Shown: positions 21,349 to 34,725 of the stretch, piece by piece
Position numbering within the stretch: position 1 is the stretch's first letter
Layout of the letters: every line of letters begins with the position of its first letter
DNA from: Petrolisthes cinctipes
Taxonomy: Eukaryota; Arthropoda; Malacostraca; Decapoda; Porcellanidae
Direction: 5' to 3'
Assembly: GCA_033782935.1 (NCBI GenBank)
Contig: JAWQEG010000377.1
Location: 620,001 to 684,000, forward strand
Length of the DNA: 64,000 bases
The notes under the pieces: generated by a model
What the model was told of the DNA's origin: nothing
The model's input: the letters and a program-made list of their open reading frames with translations, nothing else
The model's database searches: none
Program-made: the position numbers and the translations under genes

Positions 21349-23776
21349 GTGCTAGAATATTTTCAAAATATAGGCTAAAAACATGCTAAAAATCGACATT
21401 TTAGGTGCCAAAAAATCGATATCTCAAATTCAGTCCCAAAACACCCGAAAATTCGATATTTAGAGGTCCCAGAAGGTATCTGTACATGCCTACTCCGTGT
21501 TAGAGGATTTTCAAAATACAGGCCAAAAACATACTGAAAATCGATCTTTTAGGTTCCCAAAAGTCGATATGTGCATGCATCTTCTGTACCCGTTTATATC
21601 TCAAATTCTGGCCCTAAACACCCGAAAATTCGATATTTTGGGGTCCCAGAAGCGATCTGTACATGCCTACTCCGTGTTAGAGTATTTTCAAAATTCAGGC
21701 CCAAAACATGCTGAAAATCGATATTTTTGGTGCCCAAAGTCAATATGTGCATGTATCTTCTGTACCCGTTTATATCTCAAATTCAGGCTCAAAACACCCG
21801 AAAATTCAATATTTTGGGGTCCCAGAAGCAATCTGTACATGCCTACACAGTGCTAGGATATTTTCAAAATATAGGCTAAAAACATGCTAAAAATCGACAT
21901 TTTATGTGCCAAAAAATCGATATCTCAAATTCAGTCCCAAAACACCCGAAAATTCGATATTTAGAGGTCCCAGAAGGTATCTGTACATGCTTACTCCGTG
22001 TTAGAGTATTTTCAAAATACAGGACAAAAACATACTGAAAATCGATCTCTTAGGTGCACAAAAGTCGATATCTCAAATTCAGTCCCAAAACACCCGAAAA
22101 TTCGATATTTAGGGGTCCCAGAAGCGATCTGTACATGCCTACTCCGTGTTAGAGTATTTTCAAAATTCAGGCCCAAAACATGCTGAAAATCGATATTTTT
22201 GGTGCCCAAAGTCAATATGTGCATGTATCTTCTGTACCCGTTTATATCTCAAATTCAGGCTCAAAACACCCGAAAATTCAATATTTTGGGGTCCCAGAAG
22301 CAATCTGTACAGTGCTAGAATATTTTCAAAATATAGGCTAAAAACATGCTAAAAATCGATCTTTTAGGTGCAAAAAAGTCGATATCTCAAATTCAGTCCC
22401 AAAACACCCGAAAATTCGATATTTAGAGGTCCCAGAAGGTATCTGTACATGCTTACTCCGTGTTAGAGTATTTTCAAAATACAGGCCAAAAACATACTGA
22501 AAATCGATCTTTTAGGTGCCCAAAAGTCGATATGTGCATGCATCTTCTGTACCCGTTTATATCTCAAATTCTGGCCCTAAACACCCGAAAATTCGATAAT
22601 TTGGGGTCTCAGAAGCGATCTGTACATTCCTACTCCGTGTTAGAGTATTTTCAAAATTAAGGCCCCAAACATGCTGAAAATCGATATTTTTGGTGCCCAA
22701 AGTCAATATGTGCATGTATCTTCTGTACCCGTTTATATCTCAAATTCAGGCTCAAAACACCCGATAATTCAATATTTTGGGGTCCCAGAAGCAATCTGTA
22801 CATGCCTACACAGTGCTAGAATATTTTCAAAATATAGGCTAAAAACATGCTAAAAATCGACATTTTAGGTGCCAAAAAATCGATATCTCAAATTCAGTCC
22901 CAAAACACCCGAAAATTCGATATTTAGAGGTCCCAGAAGGTATCTGTACATGCTTACTCCGTGTTAGAGTATTTTCAAAATACAGGACAAAAACATGCTG
23001 AAAATCGATCTCTTAGGTGCACAAAAGTCGATATCTCAAATTCAGTCCCAAAACACCCGAAAATTCGATATTTAGGGGTCCCAGAAGCGATCTGTACATG
23101 CCTACTCCGTGTTAGAGTATTTTCAAAATTCAGGCCCAAAACATGCTGAAAATCTATATTTTTGGTGCCCAAAGTCAATATGTGCATGTATCTTCTGTAC
23201 CCGTTTATATCTCAAATTCAGGCTCAAAACAACCGAAAATTCAATATTTTGGGGTCCCAGAAGCAATCTGTACAGTGCTAGAATATTTTCAAAATATAGG
23301 CTAAAAACATGCTAAAAATCGATCTTTTAGGTGCCAAAAAGTCGATATCTCAAATTCAGTCCCAAAACACCCGAAAATTCGATATTTAGGGGTCCCAGAA
23401 GCGATCTGTACATGCCTACTCCGTGTTAGAGTATTTTCAAAATACATGCTCAAAAAATACTGAAAATCGATCTTTTAGGTGCACAAAAGTCGATATGTGC
23501 ATGCATCTTCAGTACCCGTTTATATCTCAAATTCAGGCTCAAAACACCCGAAAATTCAATATTTTGGGGTCCCAGAAGGTATCTGTACATGCCTACTCCG
23601 TGTTAGAGTATTTTCAAAATACAGGCCAAAAACATACTGAAAATCGATTTTTTAGGTGCCCAAAGGTCGATATGTGCATGCATCTTCTGTACCCGTTTAT
23701 ATCTCAAATTCTGGCCCTAAACACCCGAAAATTCGATATTTTGGGGTCCCAGAAGCGATCTGTACATGCCTACTCG

Positions 23777-23952
23777 GTGTTAGAGTATTTTCAAAATTCA
23801 GGCCCAAAACATGCTGAAAATCGATATTTTTGGTGGCCAAAGTCGATATGTGCATGCATCTTCAGTACCCGTTTATATCTCAAATTCCGGATCAAAACAC
23901 CCGAAAATTCAATATTTTGGGGTCCCAGAAGGTATCTGTACATGCCTACTCA
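23777..23952 (+). repeat. Chimeric monomer: L4 head, L1 tail
   Basis: The left part is the L4 variant seen at 17213 (TACTCGGTG before it, TTGGTGGCCAAAG within it). From 23845 it is L1 of the kind at 18825 (GATATGTGCATGCATCTTCAG, GGATCAAAAC, GAAGGTATCTG). The switch falls in AAAGTC, 23839-23844. It coincides with the change of block offset from 6564 to 4951 bp, so this monomer is the physical junction of two copied blocks. Confidence 0.75.
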
Positions 23953-25245
23953 GTGCTAGAATATTTTCAAAATATAGGCTAAAAACATGCTAAAAATCGA
24001 TCTTTTAGGTGCCAAAAAGTCGATAAATCAAATTCAGTCCCAAAACACCCGAAAATTCGATATTTAGGGGTCCCAGAAGCGATCTGTACATGCCTACTCC
24101 GTGTTAGAGTATTTTCAAAATACAAGCTCAAAACATACTGAAAATCGATCTTTTAGGTGCACAAAAGTCAATATGTGCATGCATCTTCAGTACCCGTTTA
24201 TATCTCAAATTCAGGCTCAAAACACCCGAAAATTCAATATTTTGGGGTCCCAGAAGCAATCTGTACATGTCTTCACAGTGCTAGAATATTTTCAAAATAT
24301 AGGCTAAAAACATGCTAAAAATCGACATTTTAGGTGCCAAAAAATCGATATCTCAAATTCAGTTCCCAAAACACCCGAAAATTCGATATTTAGAGGTCCC
24401 AGAAGGTATCTGTACATGCCTACTCCGTGTTAGAGGATTTTCAAAATACAGGCCAAAAACATACTGAAAATCGATCTTTTAGGTGCCCAAAAGTCGATAT
24501 GTGCATGCATCTTCTGTACCCGTTTATATCTCAAATTCTGGCCTTAAACACCCGAAAATTCGATATTTTGGGGTCCCAGAAGTGATCTGTACATGCCTAC
24601 TCCGTGTTAGAGTATTTTCAAAATTCAGGCCCAAAACATGCTGAAAATCGATATTTTTGGTGCCCAAAGTCAATATGTGCATGTATCTTCAGTACCCGTT
24701 TATATCTCAAATTCAGGCTCAAAACACCCGAAAATTCAATATTTTGGGGTCCCAGAAGCAATCTGTACATGCCTACACAGTGCTAGAATATTTTCAAAAT
24801 ATAGGCTAAAAACATGCTAAAAATCGACATTTTATGTGCCAAAAAATCGATATCTTAAATTCAGTCCCAAAACACCCGAAAATTCGATATTTAGAGGTCC
24901 CAGAAGGTATCTGTACATGCTTACTCCGTGTTAGAGTATTTTCAAAATACAGGACAAAAACATACTGAAAATCGATCTCTTAGGTGCACAAAAGTCGATA
25001 TCTCAAATTCAGTCCCAAAACACCCGAAAATTCGATATTTAGGGGTCCCAGAAGCGATCTGTACATGCCTACTCCGTGTTAGAGTATTTTCAAAATTCAG
25101 GCCCAAAACATGCTGAAAAACGATATTTTTGGTGCCCAAAGTCAATATGTGCATGTATCTTCTGTACCCGTTTATATCTCAAATTCAGGCTCAAAACACC
25201 CGAAAATTCAATATTTTGGGGTCCCAGAAGCAATCTGTACATGCC

Positions 25246-28200
25246 TACACAGTGCTAGAATATTTTCAAAATATAGGCTAAAAACATGCTAAAAATCGAC
25301 ATTTTAGGTGCCAAAAAATCGATATCTCAAATTCAGTCCCAAAACACCCGAAAATTCGATATTTAGAGGTCCCAGAAGGTATCTGTACATGCTTACTCCG
25401 TGTTAGAGTATTTTCAAAATACAGGACAAAAACATGCTGAAAATCGATCTCTTAGGTGCACAAAAGTCGATATCTCAAATTCAGTCCCAAAACACCCGAA
25501 AATTCGATATTTAGGGGTCCCAGAAGCGATCTGTACATGCCTACTCCGTGTTAGAGTATTTTCAAAATTCAGGCCCAAAACATGCTGAAAATATATATTT
25601 TTGGTGCCCAAAGTCAATATGTGCATGTATCTTCTGTACCCGTTTATATCTCAAATTCAGGCTCAAAACACCCGAAAATTCAATATTTTGGGGTCCCAGA
25701 AGCAATCTGTACAGTGCTAGAATATTTTCAAAATATAGGCTAAAAACATGCTAAAAATCGATCTTTTAGGTGCCAAAAAGTCGATATCTCAAATTCAGTC
25801 CCAAAACACCCGAAAATTCGATATTTAGGAGTCCCAGAAGCGATCTGTACATGCCTACTCCGTGTTAGAGTATTTTCAAAATACATGCTCAAAACATACT
25901 GAAAATCGATCTTTTAGGTGCACAAAAGTCGATATGTGCATGCATCTTCAGTACCCGTTTATATCTCAAAATCAGCCTCAAAACACCCGAAAATTCAATA
26001 TTTTGGGGTCCCAGAAGGTATCTGTACATGCCTACTCCGTGTTAGAGTATTTTCAAAATACAGGCCAAAAACATACTTACATCTTTTAGGTGCCCAAAGG
26101 TCGATATGTGCATGCATCTTCTGTACCCGTTTATATCTCAAATTCTGGCCCTAAACACCCGAAAATTCGATATTTTGGGGTCCCAGAAGCGATCTGTACA
26201 TGCCTACTCGTTGTTAGAGTATTTTCAAAATTCAGGCCCAAAACATGCTGAAAATCGATATTTTTGGTGGCCAAAGTCAATATGTGCATGTATCTTCTGT
26301 ACCCGTTTTTATCTCAAATTCAGGCTCAAAACACCCGAAAATTCAATATTTTGGGGTCCCAGAAGCAATCTGTACATGCCTACTCAGTGCTAGAATATTT
26401 TCAAAATATAGGCTAAAAACATGCTAAAAATCGATCTTTTAGGTGCCAAAAAATCGATATCTCAAATTCAGTCCCAAAACACCCGAAAATTCGATATTTT
26501 GGGGTCCCAGAAGCGATCTGTACATGCCTACTCCGTGTTAGAGTATTTTCAAAATACATGCTCAAAACATACTGAAAATCGATCTTTTAGGTGCACAAAA
26601 GTCAATATGTGCATGCATCTTCAGTACCCGTTTATATCTCAAATTCAGGCTCAAAACACCCGAAAATTCAATATTTTGGGGTCCCAGAAGCAATCTGTAC
26701 ATGTCTTCACAGTGCTAGAATATTTTCAAAATATAGGCTAAAAACATGCTAAAAATCGACATTTTAGGTGCCAAAAAATCGATATCTCAAATTCAGTCCC
26801 AAAACACCCGAAAATTCGATATTTAGAGGTCCCAGAAGGTATCTGTACATGCTTACTCCGTGTTAGAGTATTTTCAAAATACAGGACAAAAACATGCTGA
26901 AAATCGATCTCTTAGGTGCACAAAAGTCGATATCTCAAATTCAGTCCCAAAACACCCGAAAATTCGATATTTAGGGGTCCCAGAAGCGATCTGTACATGC
27001 CTACTCCGTGTTAGAGTATTTTCAAAATTCAGGCCCAAAACATGCTGAAAATATATATTTTTGGTGCCCAAAGTCAATATGTGCATGTATCTTCTGTACC
27101 CGTTTATATCTCAAATTCAGGCTCAAAACACCCGAAAATTCAATATTTTGGGGTCCCAGAAGCAATCTGTACAGTGCTAGAATATTTTCAAAATATAGGC
27201 TAAAAACATGCTAAAAATCGATCTTTTAGGTGCCAAAAAGTCGATATCTCAAATTCAGTCCCAAAACACCCGAAAATTCGATATTTAGGAGTCCCAGAAG
27301 CGATCTGTACATGCCTACTCCGTGTTAGAGTATTTTCAAAATACATGCTCAAAACATACTGAAAATCGATCTTTTAGGTGCACAAAAGTCGATATGTGCA
27401 TGCATCTTCAGTACCCGTTTATATCTCAAAATCAGCCTCAAAACACCCGAAAATTCAATATTTTGGGGTCCCAGAAGGTATCTGTACATGCCTACTCCGT
27501 GTTAGAGTATTTTCAAAATACAGGCCAAAAACATACTTACATCTTTTAGGTGCCCAAAGGTCGATATGTGCATGCATCTTCTGTACCCGTTTATATCTCA
27601 AATTCTGGCCCTAAACACCCGAAAATTCGATATTTTGGGGTCCCAGAAGCGATCTGTACATGCCTACTCGTTGTTAGAGTATTTTCAAAATTCAGGCCCA
27701 AAACATGCTGAAAATCGATATTTTTGGTGGCCAAAGTCAATATGTGCATGTATCTTCTGTACCCGTTTTTATCTCAAATTCAGGCTCAAAACACCCGAAA
27801 ATTCAATATTTTGGGGTCCCAGAAGCAATCTGTACATGCCTACTCAGTGCTAGAATATTTTCAAAATATAGGCTAAAAACATGCTAAAAATCGATCTTTT
27901 AGGTGCCAAAAAATCGATATCTCAAATTCAGTCCCAAAACACCCGAAAATTCGATATTTTGGGGTCCCAGAAGCGATCTGTACATGCCTACTCCGTGTTA
28001 GAGTATTTTCAAAATACATGCTCAAAACATACTGAAAATCGATCTTTTAGGTGCACAAAAGTCAATATGTGCATGCATCTTCAGTACCCGTTTATATCTC
28101 AAATTCAGGCTCAAAACACCCGAAAATTCAATATTTTGGGGTCCCAGAAGCAATCTGTACATGTCTTCACAGTGCTAGAATATTTTCAAAATATAGGCTA

Positions 28201-28312
28201 AAAACATGCTAAAAATCGACATTTTAGGTGCCAAAAAATCGATATCTCAAATTCAGTCCCAAAACACCCGAAAATTCGATATTTAGAGGTCCCAGAAGGT
28301 ATCTGTACATGC
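25246..28312. repeat. Tandem duplication, 1460-bp period, copies identical by eye
   Basis: 25246-26852 matches 26706-28312 with no difference noticed on line-by-line reading. Shared private variants: GAAAATATATATTT (25589/27049), TTTAGGAGTCCC (25826/27286), AAAATCAGCCTC (25969/27429), CATACTTACATC (26072/27532), TACTCGTTGTTAG (26203/27663) and CCCGTTTTTATC (26302/27762). Flanks differ at GCCTAC/GTCTTC on the left and GCTTAC/GCCTAC on the right. This is a very recent event, or possibly an assembly duplication. Confidence 0.9.
26072..26090 (+). repeat. Complex indel in an L3 monomer (copied at 27532)
   Basis: The usual CATACTGAAAATCGATCTTTT reads CATACTTACATCTTTT: nine bases are replaced by TACA (26078-26081). 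This is the only such lesion in the window apart from its duplicate at 27538-27541, so it dates to before the 1460-bp duplication. Confidence 0.8.
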
Positions 28313-31075
28313 CTACTCCGTGTTAGAGGATTTTCAAAATACAGGCCAAAAACATACTGAAAATCGATCTTTTAGGTTCCCAAAAGTCGATATGTGCATG
28401 CATCTTCTGTACCCGTTTATATCTCAAATTCTGGCCCTAAACACCCGAAAATTCGATATTTTGGGGTCCCAGAAGCGATCTGTACATGCCTACTCCGTGT
28501 TAGAGTATTTTCAAAATTCAGGCCCAAAACATGCTGAAAATCGATATTTTTGGTGCCCAAAGTCAATATGTGCATGTATCTTCTGTACCCGTTTATATCT
28601 CAAATTCAGGCTCAAAACACCCGAAAATTCAATATTTTGGGGTCCCAGAAGCAATCTGTACATGCCTACACAGTGCTAGGATATTTTCAAAATATAGGCT
28701 AAAAACATGCTAAAAATCGACATTTTATGTGCCAAAAAATCGATATCTCAAATTCAGTCCCAAAACACCCGAAAATTCGATATTTAGAGGTCCCAGAAGG
28801 TATCTGTACATGCTTACTCCGTGTTAGAGTATTTTCAAAATACAGGACAAAAACATACTGAAAATCGATCTCTTAGGTGCACAAAAGTCGATATCTCAAA
28901 TTCAGTCCCAAAACACCCGAAAATTCGATATTTAGGGGTCCCAGAAGCGATCTGTACATGCCTACTCCGTGTTAGAGTATTTTCAAAATTCAGGCCCAAA
29001 ACATGCTGAAAATCGATATTTTTGGTGCCCAAAGTCAATATGTGCATGTATCTTCTGTACCCGTTTATATCTCAAATTCAGGCTCAAAACACCCGAAAAT
29101 TCAATATTTTGGGGTCCCAGAAGCAATCTGTACAGTGCTAGAATATTTTCAAAATATAGGCTAAAAACATGCTAAAAATCGATCTTTTAGGTGCAAAAAA
29201 GTCGATATCTCAAATTCAGTCCCAAAACACCCGAAAATTCGATATTTATGGGTCCCAGAAGCGATCTGTACATGCCTACTCCGTGTTAGAGTATTTTCAA
29301 AATACATGCTCAAAACATACTGAAAATCGATCTTTTAGGTGCACAAAAGTCGATATGTGCATGCATCTTCAGTACCCGTTTATATCTCAAATTCAGGCTC
29401 AAAACACCCGAAAATTCAATATTTTGGGGTCCCAGAAGGTATCTGTACATGCCTACTCCGTGTTATAGTATTTTCAAAATACAGGCCAAAAACATACTGA
29501 AAATCGATCTTTTAGATGCCCAAAGGTCGATATGTGCATGCATCTTCTGTACCCGTTTATATCTCAAATTCTGGCCCTAAACACCCGAAAATTCGATATT
29601 TTGGGGTCCCAGAAGCGATCTGTACATGCCTACTCGGTGTTAGAGTATTTTCAAAATTCAGGCCCAAAACATGCTGAAAATCGATATTTTTGGTGGCCAA
29701 AGTCAATATGTGCATGTATCTTCTGTACCCGTTTATATCTCAAATTCAGGCTCAAAACACCCGAAAATTCAATATTTTGGGGTCCCAGAAGCAATCTGTA
29801 CATGCCTACTCAGTGCTAGAATATTTTCAAAATATAGGCTAAAAACATGCTAAAAATCGATCTTTTAGGTGCCAAAAAGTCGATAAATCAAATTCAGTCC
29901 CAAAACACCCGAAAATTCGATATTTAGGGGTCCCAGAAGCGATCTGTACATGCCTACTCCGTGTTAGAGTATTTTCAAAATACATGCTCAAAACATACTG
30001 AAAATCGATCTTTTAGGTGCACAAAAGTCAATATGTGCATGCATCTTCAGTACCCGTTTATATCTCAAATTCAGGCTCAAAACACCCGAAAATTCAATAT
30101 TTTGGGGTCCCAGAAGCAATCTGTACATGTCTTCACAGTGCTAGAATATTTTCAAAATATAGGCTAAAAACATGCTAAAAATCGACATTTTAGGTGCCAA
30201 AAAATCGATATCTCAAATTCAGTTCCCAAAACACCCGAAAATTCGATATTTTGGGGTCCCAGAAGCGATCTGTACATGCCTACTCCGTGTTAGAGTATTT
30301 TCAAAATTCAGGCCCAAAACATGCTGAAAATCGATATTTTTGGTGCCCAAAGTCAATATGTGCATGTATCTTCTGTACCCGTTTATATCTCAAATTCAGG
30401 CTCAAAACACCCGAAAATTCAATATTTTGGGGTCCCAGAAGCAATCTGTACAGTGCTAGAATATTTTCAAAATATAGGCTAAAAACATGCTAAAAATCGA
30501 TCTTTTAGGTGCCAAAAAGTCGATATCTCAAATTCAGTCCCAAAACACCCGAAAATTCGATATTTAGGGGTCCCAGAAGCGATCTGTACATGCCTACTCC
30601 GTGTTAGAGTATTTTCAAAATACATGCTCAAAACATACTGAAAATCGATCTTTTAGGTGCACAAAAGTCGATATGTGCATGCATCTTCAGTACCCGTTTA
30701 TATCTCAAATTCAGGTTAAAAACACCCGAAAATTCAATATTTGGGGTCCCAGAAGCAATCTGTACATGCCTACTCAGTGTTAGAGTATTTTCAAAAAACA
30801 GGCCCAAAACATGCTGAAAATCGATAATTTAGATGCCCAAAGTCAATATGTGCATGTATCTTCTGTACCCGTTTATATCTCAAATTCAGGCTCAAAACAC
30901 CCGAAAATTCAATATTTTGGGGTCCCAGAAGCAATCTGTACTCAGTGCTAGAATATTTTCAAAATATAAGCTAAAAACATGCTAAAAATCGATCTTTTAG
31001 GTGCCAAAATGTCGATATCTCAAATTCAGTCCCAAAACACCCGAAAATTCGATATTTAGAGGTCCCAGAAGGTAT

Positions 31076-31081
31076 CTAGAT
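31076..31081 (+). repeat. 4-bp insertion at monomer end
   Basis: The normal GGTATCTGTACATG reads GGTATCTAGATGTACATG, four extra bases, in an S1 monomer. I found it only once in the window. Confidence 0.75.
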
Positions 31082-31746
31082 GTACATGCCTACTCCGTAT
31101 TAGAGTATTTTCAAAATACAGGCCAAAAACATACTGAAAATCGATCTTTTAGGTGCCCAAAAGTCGATATGTGCATGCATCTTCTGTACCCGTTTATATC
31201 TCAAATTCTGGCCCTAAACACCCGAAAATTCGATATTTTGGGGTCCCAGAAGCGATCTGTACATGCCTACTCCGTGTTAGAGTATTTTCAAAATATAGGC
31301 TAAAAACATGCTAAAAATTGACATTTTAGGTGCCAAAAAATCGATATCTCAAATTCAGTCCCAAAACACCCGAAAATTCGATATTTAGAGGTCCCAGAAG
31401 GTATCTGTACATGCCTACTCCGTGTTAGAGAATTTTCAAAATACAGGCCAAAAACATACTGAAAATCGATCTTTTCGGTGCCCAAAAGTTGATATGTGCA
31501 TGCATCTTCTGTACCCGTTTATATCTCAAATTCTGGCCCTAAACACCCGAAAATTCGATATTTTGGGGTCCCAGAAGCAATCTGTACATGCCTACACAGT
31601 GCTAGAATATTTTCAAAATATAGGCTAAAAACATACTAAAAATCGACATTTTATGTGCCAAAAAATCGATATCTCAAATTCAGTCCCAAAACACCCGAAA
31701 ATTCGATATTTAGAGGTCCCAGAAGGTATCTGTACATGCTTACTCC

Positions 31747-34725
31747 GTGTTAGAGTATTTTCAAAATACAGGACAAAAACATACTGAAAATCGATCTCTT
31801 AGGTGCACAAAAGTCGATATCTCAAATTCAGTCCCAAAACACCCGAAAATTCGATATTTAGGGGTCCCAGAAGCGATCTGTACATGCCTACTCCGTGTTA
31901 GAGTATTTTCAAAATACATGCTCAAAACATACTGAAAATCGATCTTTTAGGTGCACAAAAGTCGATATGTGCATGCATCTTCAGTACCCGTTTATATCTC
32001 AAATTCAGGCTCAAAACACCCGAAAATTCAATATTTTGGGGTCCCAGAAGGTATCTGTACATGCCTACTCCGTGTTAGAGTATTTTCAAAATACAGGCTA
32101 AAAAACATACTGAAAATCGATCTTTTAGATGCCCAAAGGTCGATATGTGCATGCATCTTCTGTACCCGTTTATATCTCAAATTCTGGCCCTAAACTCCCG
32201 AAAATTCGATATTTTGGGGTCCCAGAAGCGATCTGTACATGCCTACTCCGTGTTAGAGTATTTTCAAAATTGAGGCCCAAAACATGCTGAAAATCGATAT
32301 TTTTGGTGCCCAAAGTCAATATGTGCATGTATCTTCTGTACCCGTTTATATCTCAAATTCAGGCTCAAAACACCCGAAAATTCAATATTTTGGGGTCCCA
32401 GAAGCAATCTGTACATGCCTACACAGTGCTAGAATATTTTCAAAATATAGGCTAAAAACATGCTAAAAATCGACATTTTAGGTGCCAAAAAGTCGATATC
32501 TCAAATTCAGTCCCAAAACACCCGAAAATTCGATATTTAGGGGTCCCAGAAGCGATCTGTACATGCCTACTCCGTGTTAGAGTATTTTCAAAATTCAGGC
32601 CCAAAACATGCTGAAAATCTATATTTTTGGTGCCCAAAGTCAATATGTGCATGTATCTTCTGTACCCGTTTATATCTCAAATTCAGGCTCAAAACACCCG
32701 AAAATTCAATATTTTGGGGTCCCAGAAGCAATCTGTACAGTGCTAGAATATTTTCAAAATATAGGCTAAAAACATGCTAAAAATCGATCTTTTAGGTGCC
32801 AAAAAGTCGATATCTCAAATTCAGTCCCAAAACACCCGAAAATTCGATATTTAGGGGTCCCAGAAGCGATCTGTACATGCCTACTCCGTGTTAGAGTATT
32901 TTCAAAATACATGCTCAAAACATACTGAAAATCGATCTTTTAGGTGCACAAAAGTCGATATGTGCATGCATCTTCAGTACCCGTTTATATCTCAAATTCA
33001 GGCTCAAAACACTCGAAAATTCAATATTTTGGGGTCCCAGAAGGTATCTGTACATGCCTACTCCGTGTTAGAGTATTTTCAAAATACAGGCCAAAAACAT
33101 ACTGAAAATCGATCTTTTAGATGTCCAAAGGTCGATATGTGCATGCATCTTCTGTACCCGTTTATATCTCAAATTCTGGCCCTAAACACCCGAAAATTCG
33201 ATATTTTGGGGTCCCAGAAGCGATCTGTACATGCCTACTCCGTGTTAGAGTATTTTAAAAATACATGCTCAAAACATACTGAAAATCGATCTTTTAGGTG
33301 CACAAAAGTCGATATGTGCATGCATCTTCAGTACCCGTTTATATCTCAAATTCAGGTTAAAAACACCCGAAAATTCAATATTTGGGGTCCCAGAAGCAAT
33401 CTGTACATGCCTACTCAGTGTTAGAGTATTTTCAAAATACAGGCCCAAAACATGCTGAAAATCGATATTTTAGATGCCCAAAGTCAATATGTGCATGTAT
33501 CTTCTGTACCCGTTTATATCTCAAATTCAGGCTCAAAACACCCGAAAATTCAATATTTTGGGGTCCCAGAAGCAATCTGTACTCAGTGCTAGAATATTTT
33601 CAAAATATAGGCTAAAAACATGCTAAAAATCGATCTTTTAGGTGCCAAAAAGTCGATATCTCAAATTCAGTCCCAAAACACCCGAAAATTCGATATTTAG
33701 AGGTCCCAGAAGGTATCTGTACATGCCTACTCCGTGTTAGAGTATTTTCAAAATACAGGCCAAAAACATACTGAAAATCGATCTTTTAGGTGCCCAAAAG
33801 TCGATATGTGCATGCATCTTCTGTACCCGTTTATATCTCAAATTCTAGCCCTAAACACCCGAAAATTCGATATTTTGGGGTCCCAGAAGCGATCTGTACA
33901 TGCCTACTCCGTTTTAGAGTATTTTCAAAATTCAGGCCCAAAACATGCTGAAAATCGATATTTTTGGTGCCCAAAGTCAATATGTGCATGTATCTACTGT
34001 ACACGTTTATATCTCAAATTAAGGCTCAAAACACCCGAAAATTCAATATTTTGGGGTCCCAGAAGCAATCTGTACAGTGCTAGAATATTTTCAAAATATA
34101 GGCTAAAAACATGCTAAAAATCGATCTTTTAGGTGCCAAAAAGTCGATATCTCAAATTCAGTCCCAAAACACCCGAAAATTCGATATTTAGGGGTCCCAG
34201 AAGCGATCTGTACATGCCTACTCCGGGTTAGAGTATTTTCAAAATACATGCTCAAAACATACTGAAAATCGATCTTTTAGGTGCACAAAAGTCGATATGT
34301 GCATGCATCTTCAGTACCCGTTTATATCTCAAATTCAGGCTCAAAACACCCAAAAATTCAATATTTTGGGGTCCCAGAAGCAATCTGTACATGCCTACTC
34401 AGTGTTAGAGTATTTTCAAAATACAGACCCAAAACATGCTGAAAATCGATATTTTAGATGCCCAAAGTCAATATGTGCATGTATCTTCTGTACCCGTTTA
34501 TATCTCAAATTCAGGCTCAAAACACCCGAAAATTCAATATTTTGGGGTCCCAGAAGCAATCTGTACATGCCTACACAGTGCTAGAATATTTTCAAAATAT
34601 AGGCTAAAAACATGCTAAAAATCGACATTTTATGTGCCAAAAAATCGATATCTCAAATTCAGTCCCAAAACACCCGAAAATTCGATATTTAGAGGTCCCA
34701 GAAGGTATCTGTACATGCTTACTCC
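31747..34725. repeat. Region III, HOR copy 1 (2979 bp)
   Basis: Begins with S2 (31747), then L1 (31895), L3 (32072), L4 (32249), S (about 32426), L4 (32574), S, L1 (32888), L3, L1, L2, S and further units, ending before the S2 at 34726. Shared rare variants tie it to the next copy: CCTAAACTCCCG (32192/35170), ATTCTAGCCCTAAAC (33843/36997), CTCCGTTTTAGAG (33907/37062), CATGTATCTACTGTA (33987/37141) and ACACCCAAAAATTC (34346/37500). One extra A at about 32101 shifts the offset by one base. Confidence 0.82.

Larger units (their letters stand above)
15896..31746. repeat. Region II: mosaic higher-order repeats rich in S1-S2 pairs
   Basis: Blocks of this region reappear at several different offsets. 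15896-17279 matches 22460-23843 (+6564). 18893-19475 matches 23844-24426 (+4951). 17862-18540 matches about 24427-25105 (+6565). About 20872-21230 matches 25100-25458 (+4228). 21250-22400 matches about 28073-29223 (+6823). Matches are supported by private variants, for example CTCAAAAAATACTG (16885/23449), GATAAATCAAATTC (19071/24023/29882), GAAAAACGAT (20886/25114) and GGTTCCCAAAAG (21553/28376). There is no single period, which suggests repeated unequal exchange or conversion. No non-satellite sequence is seen. Confidence 0.8.
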
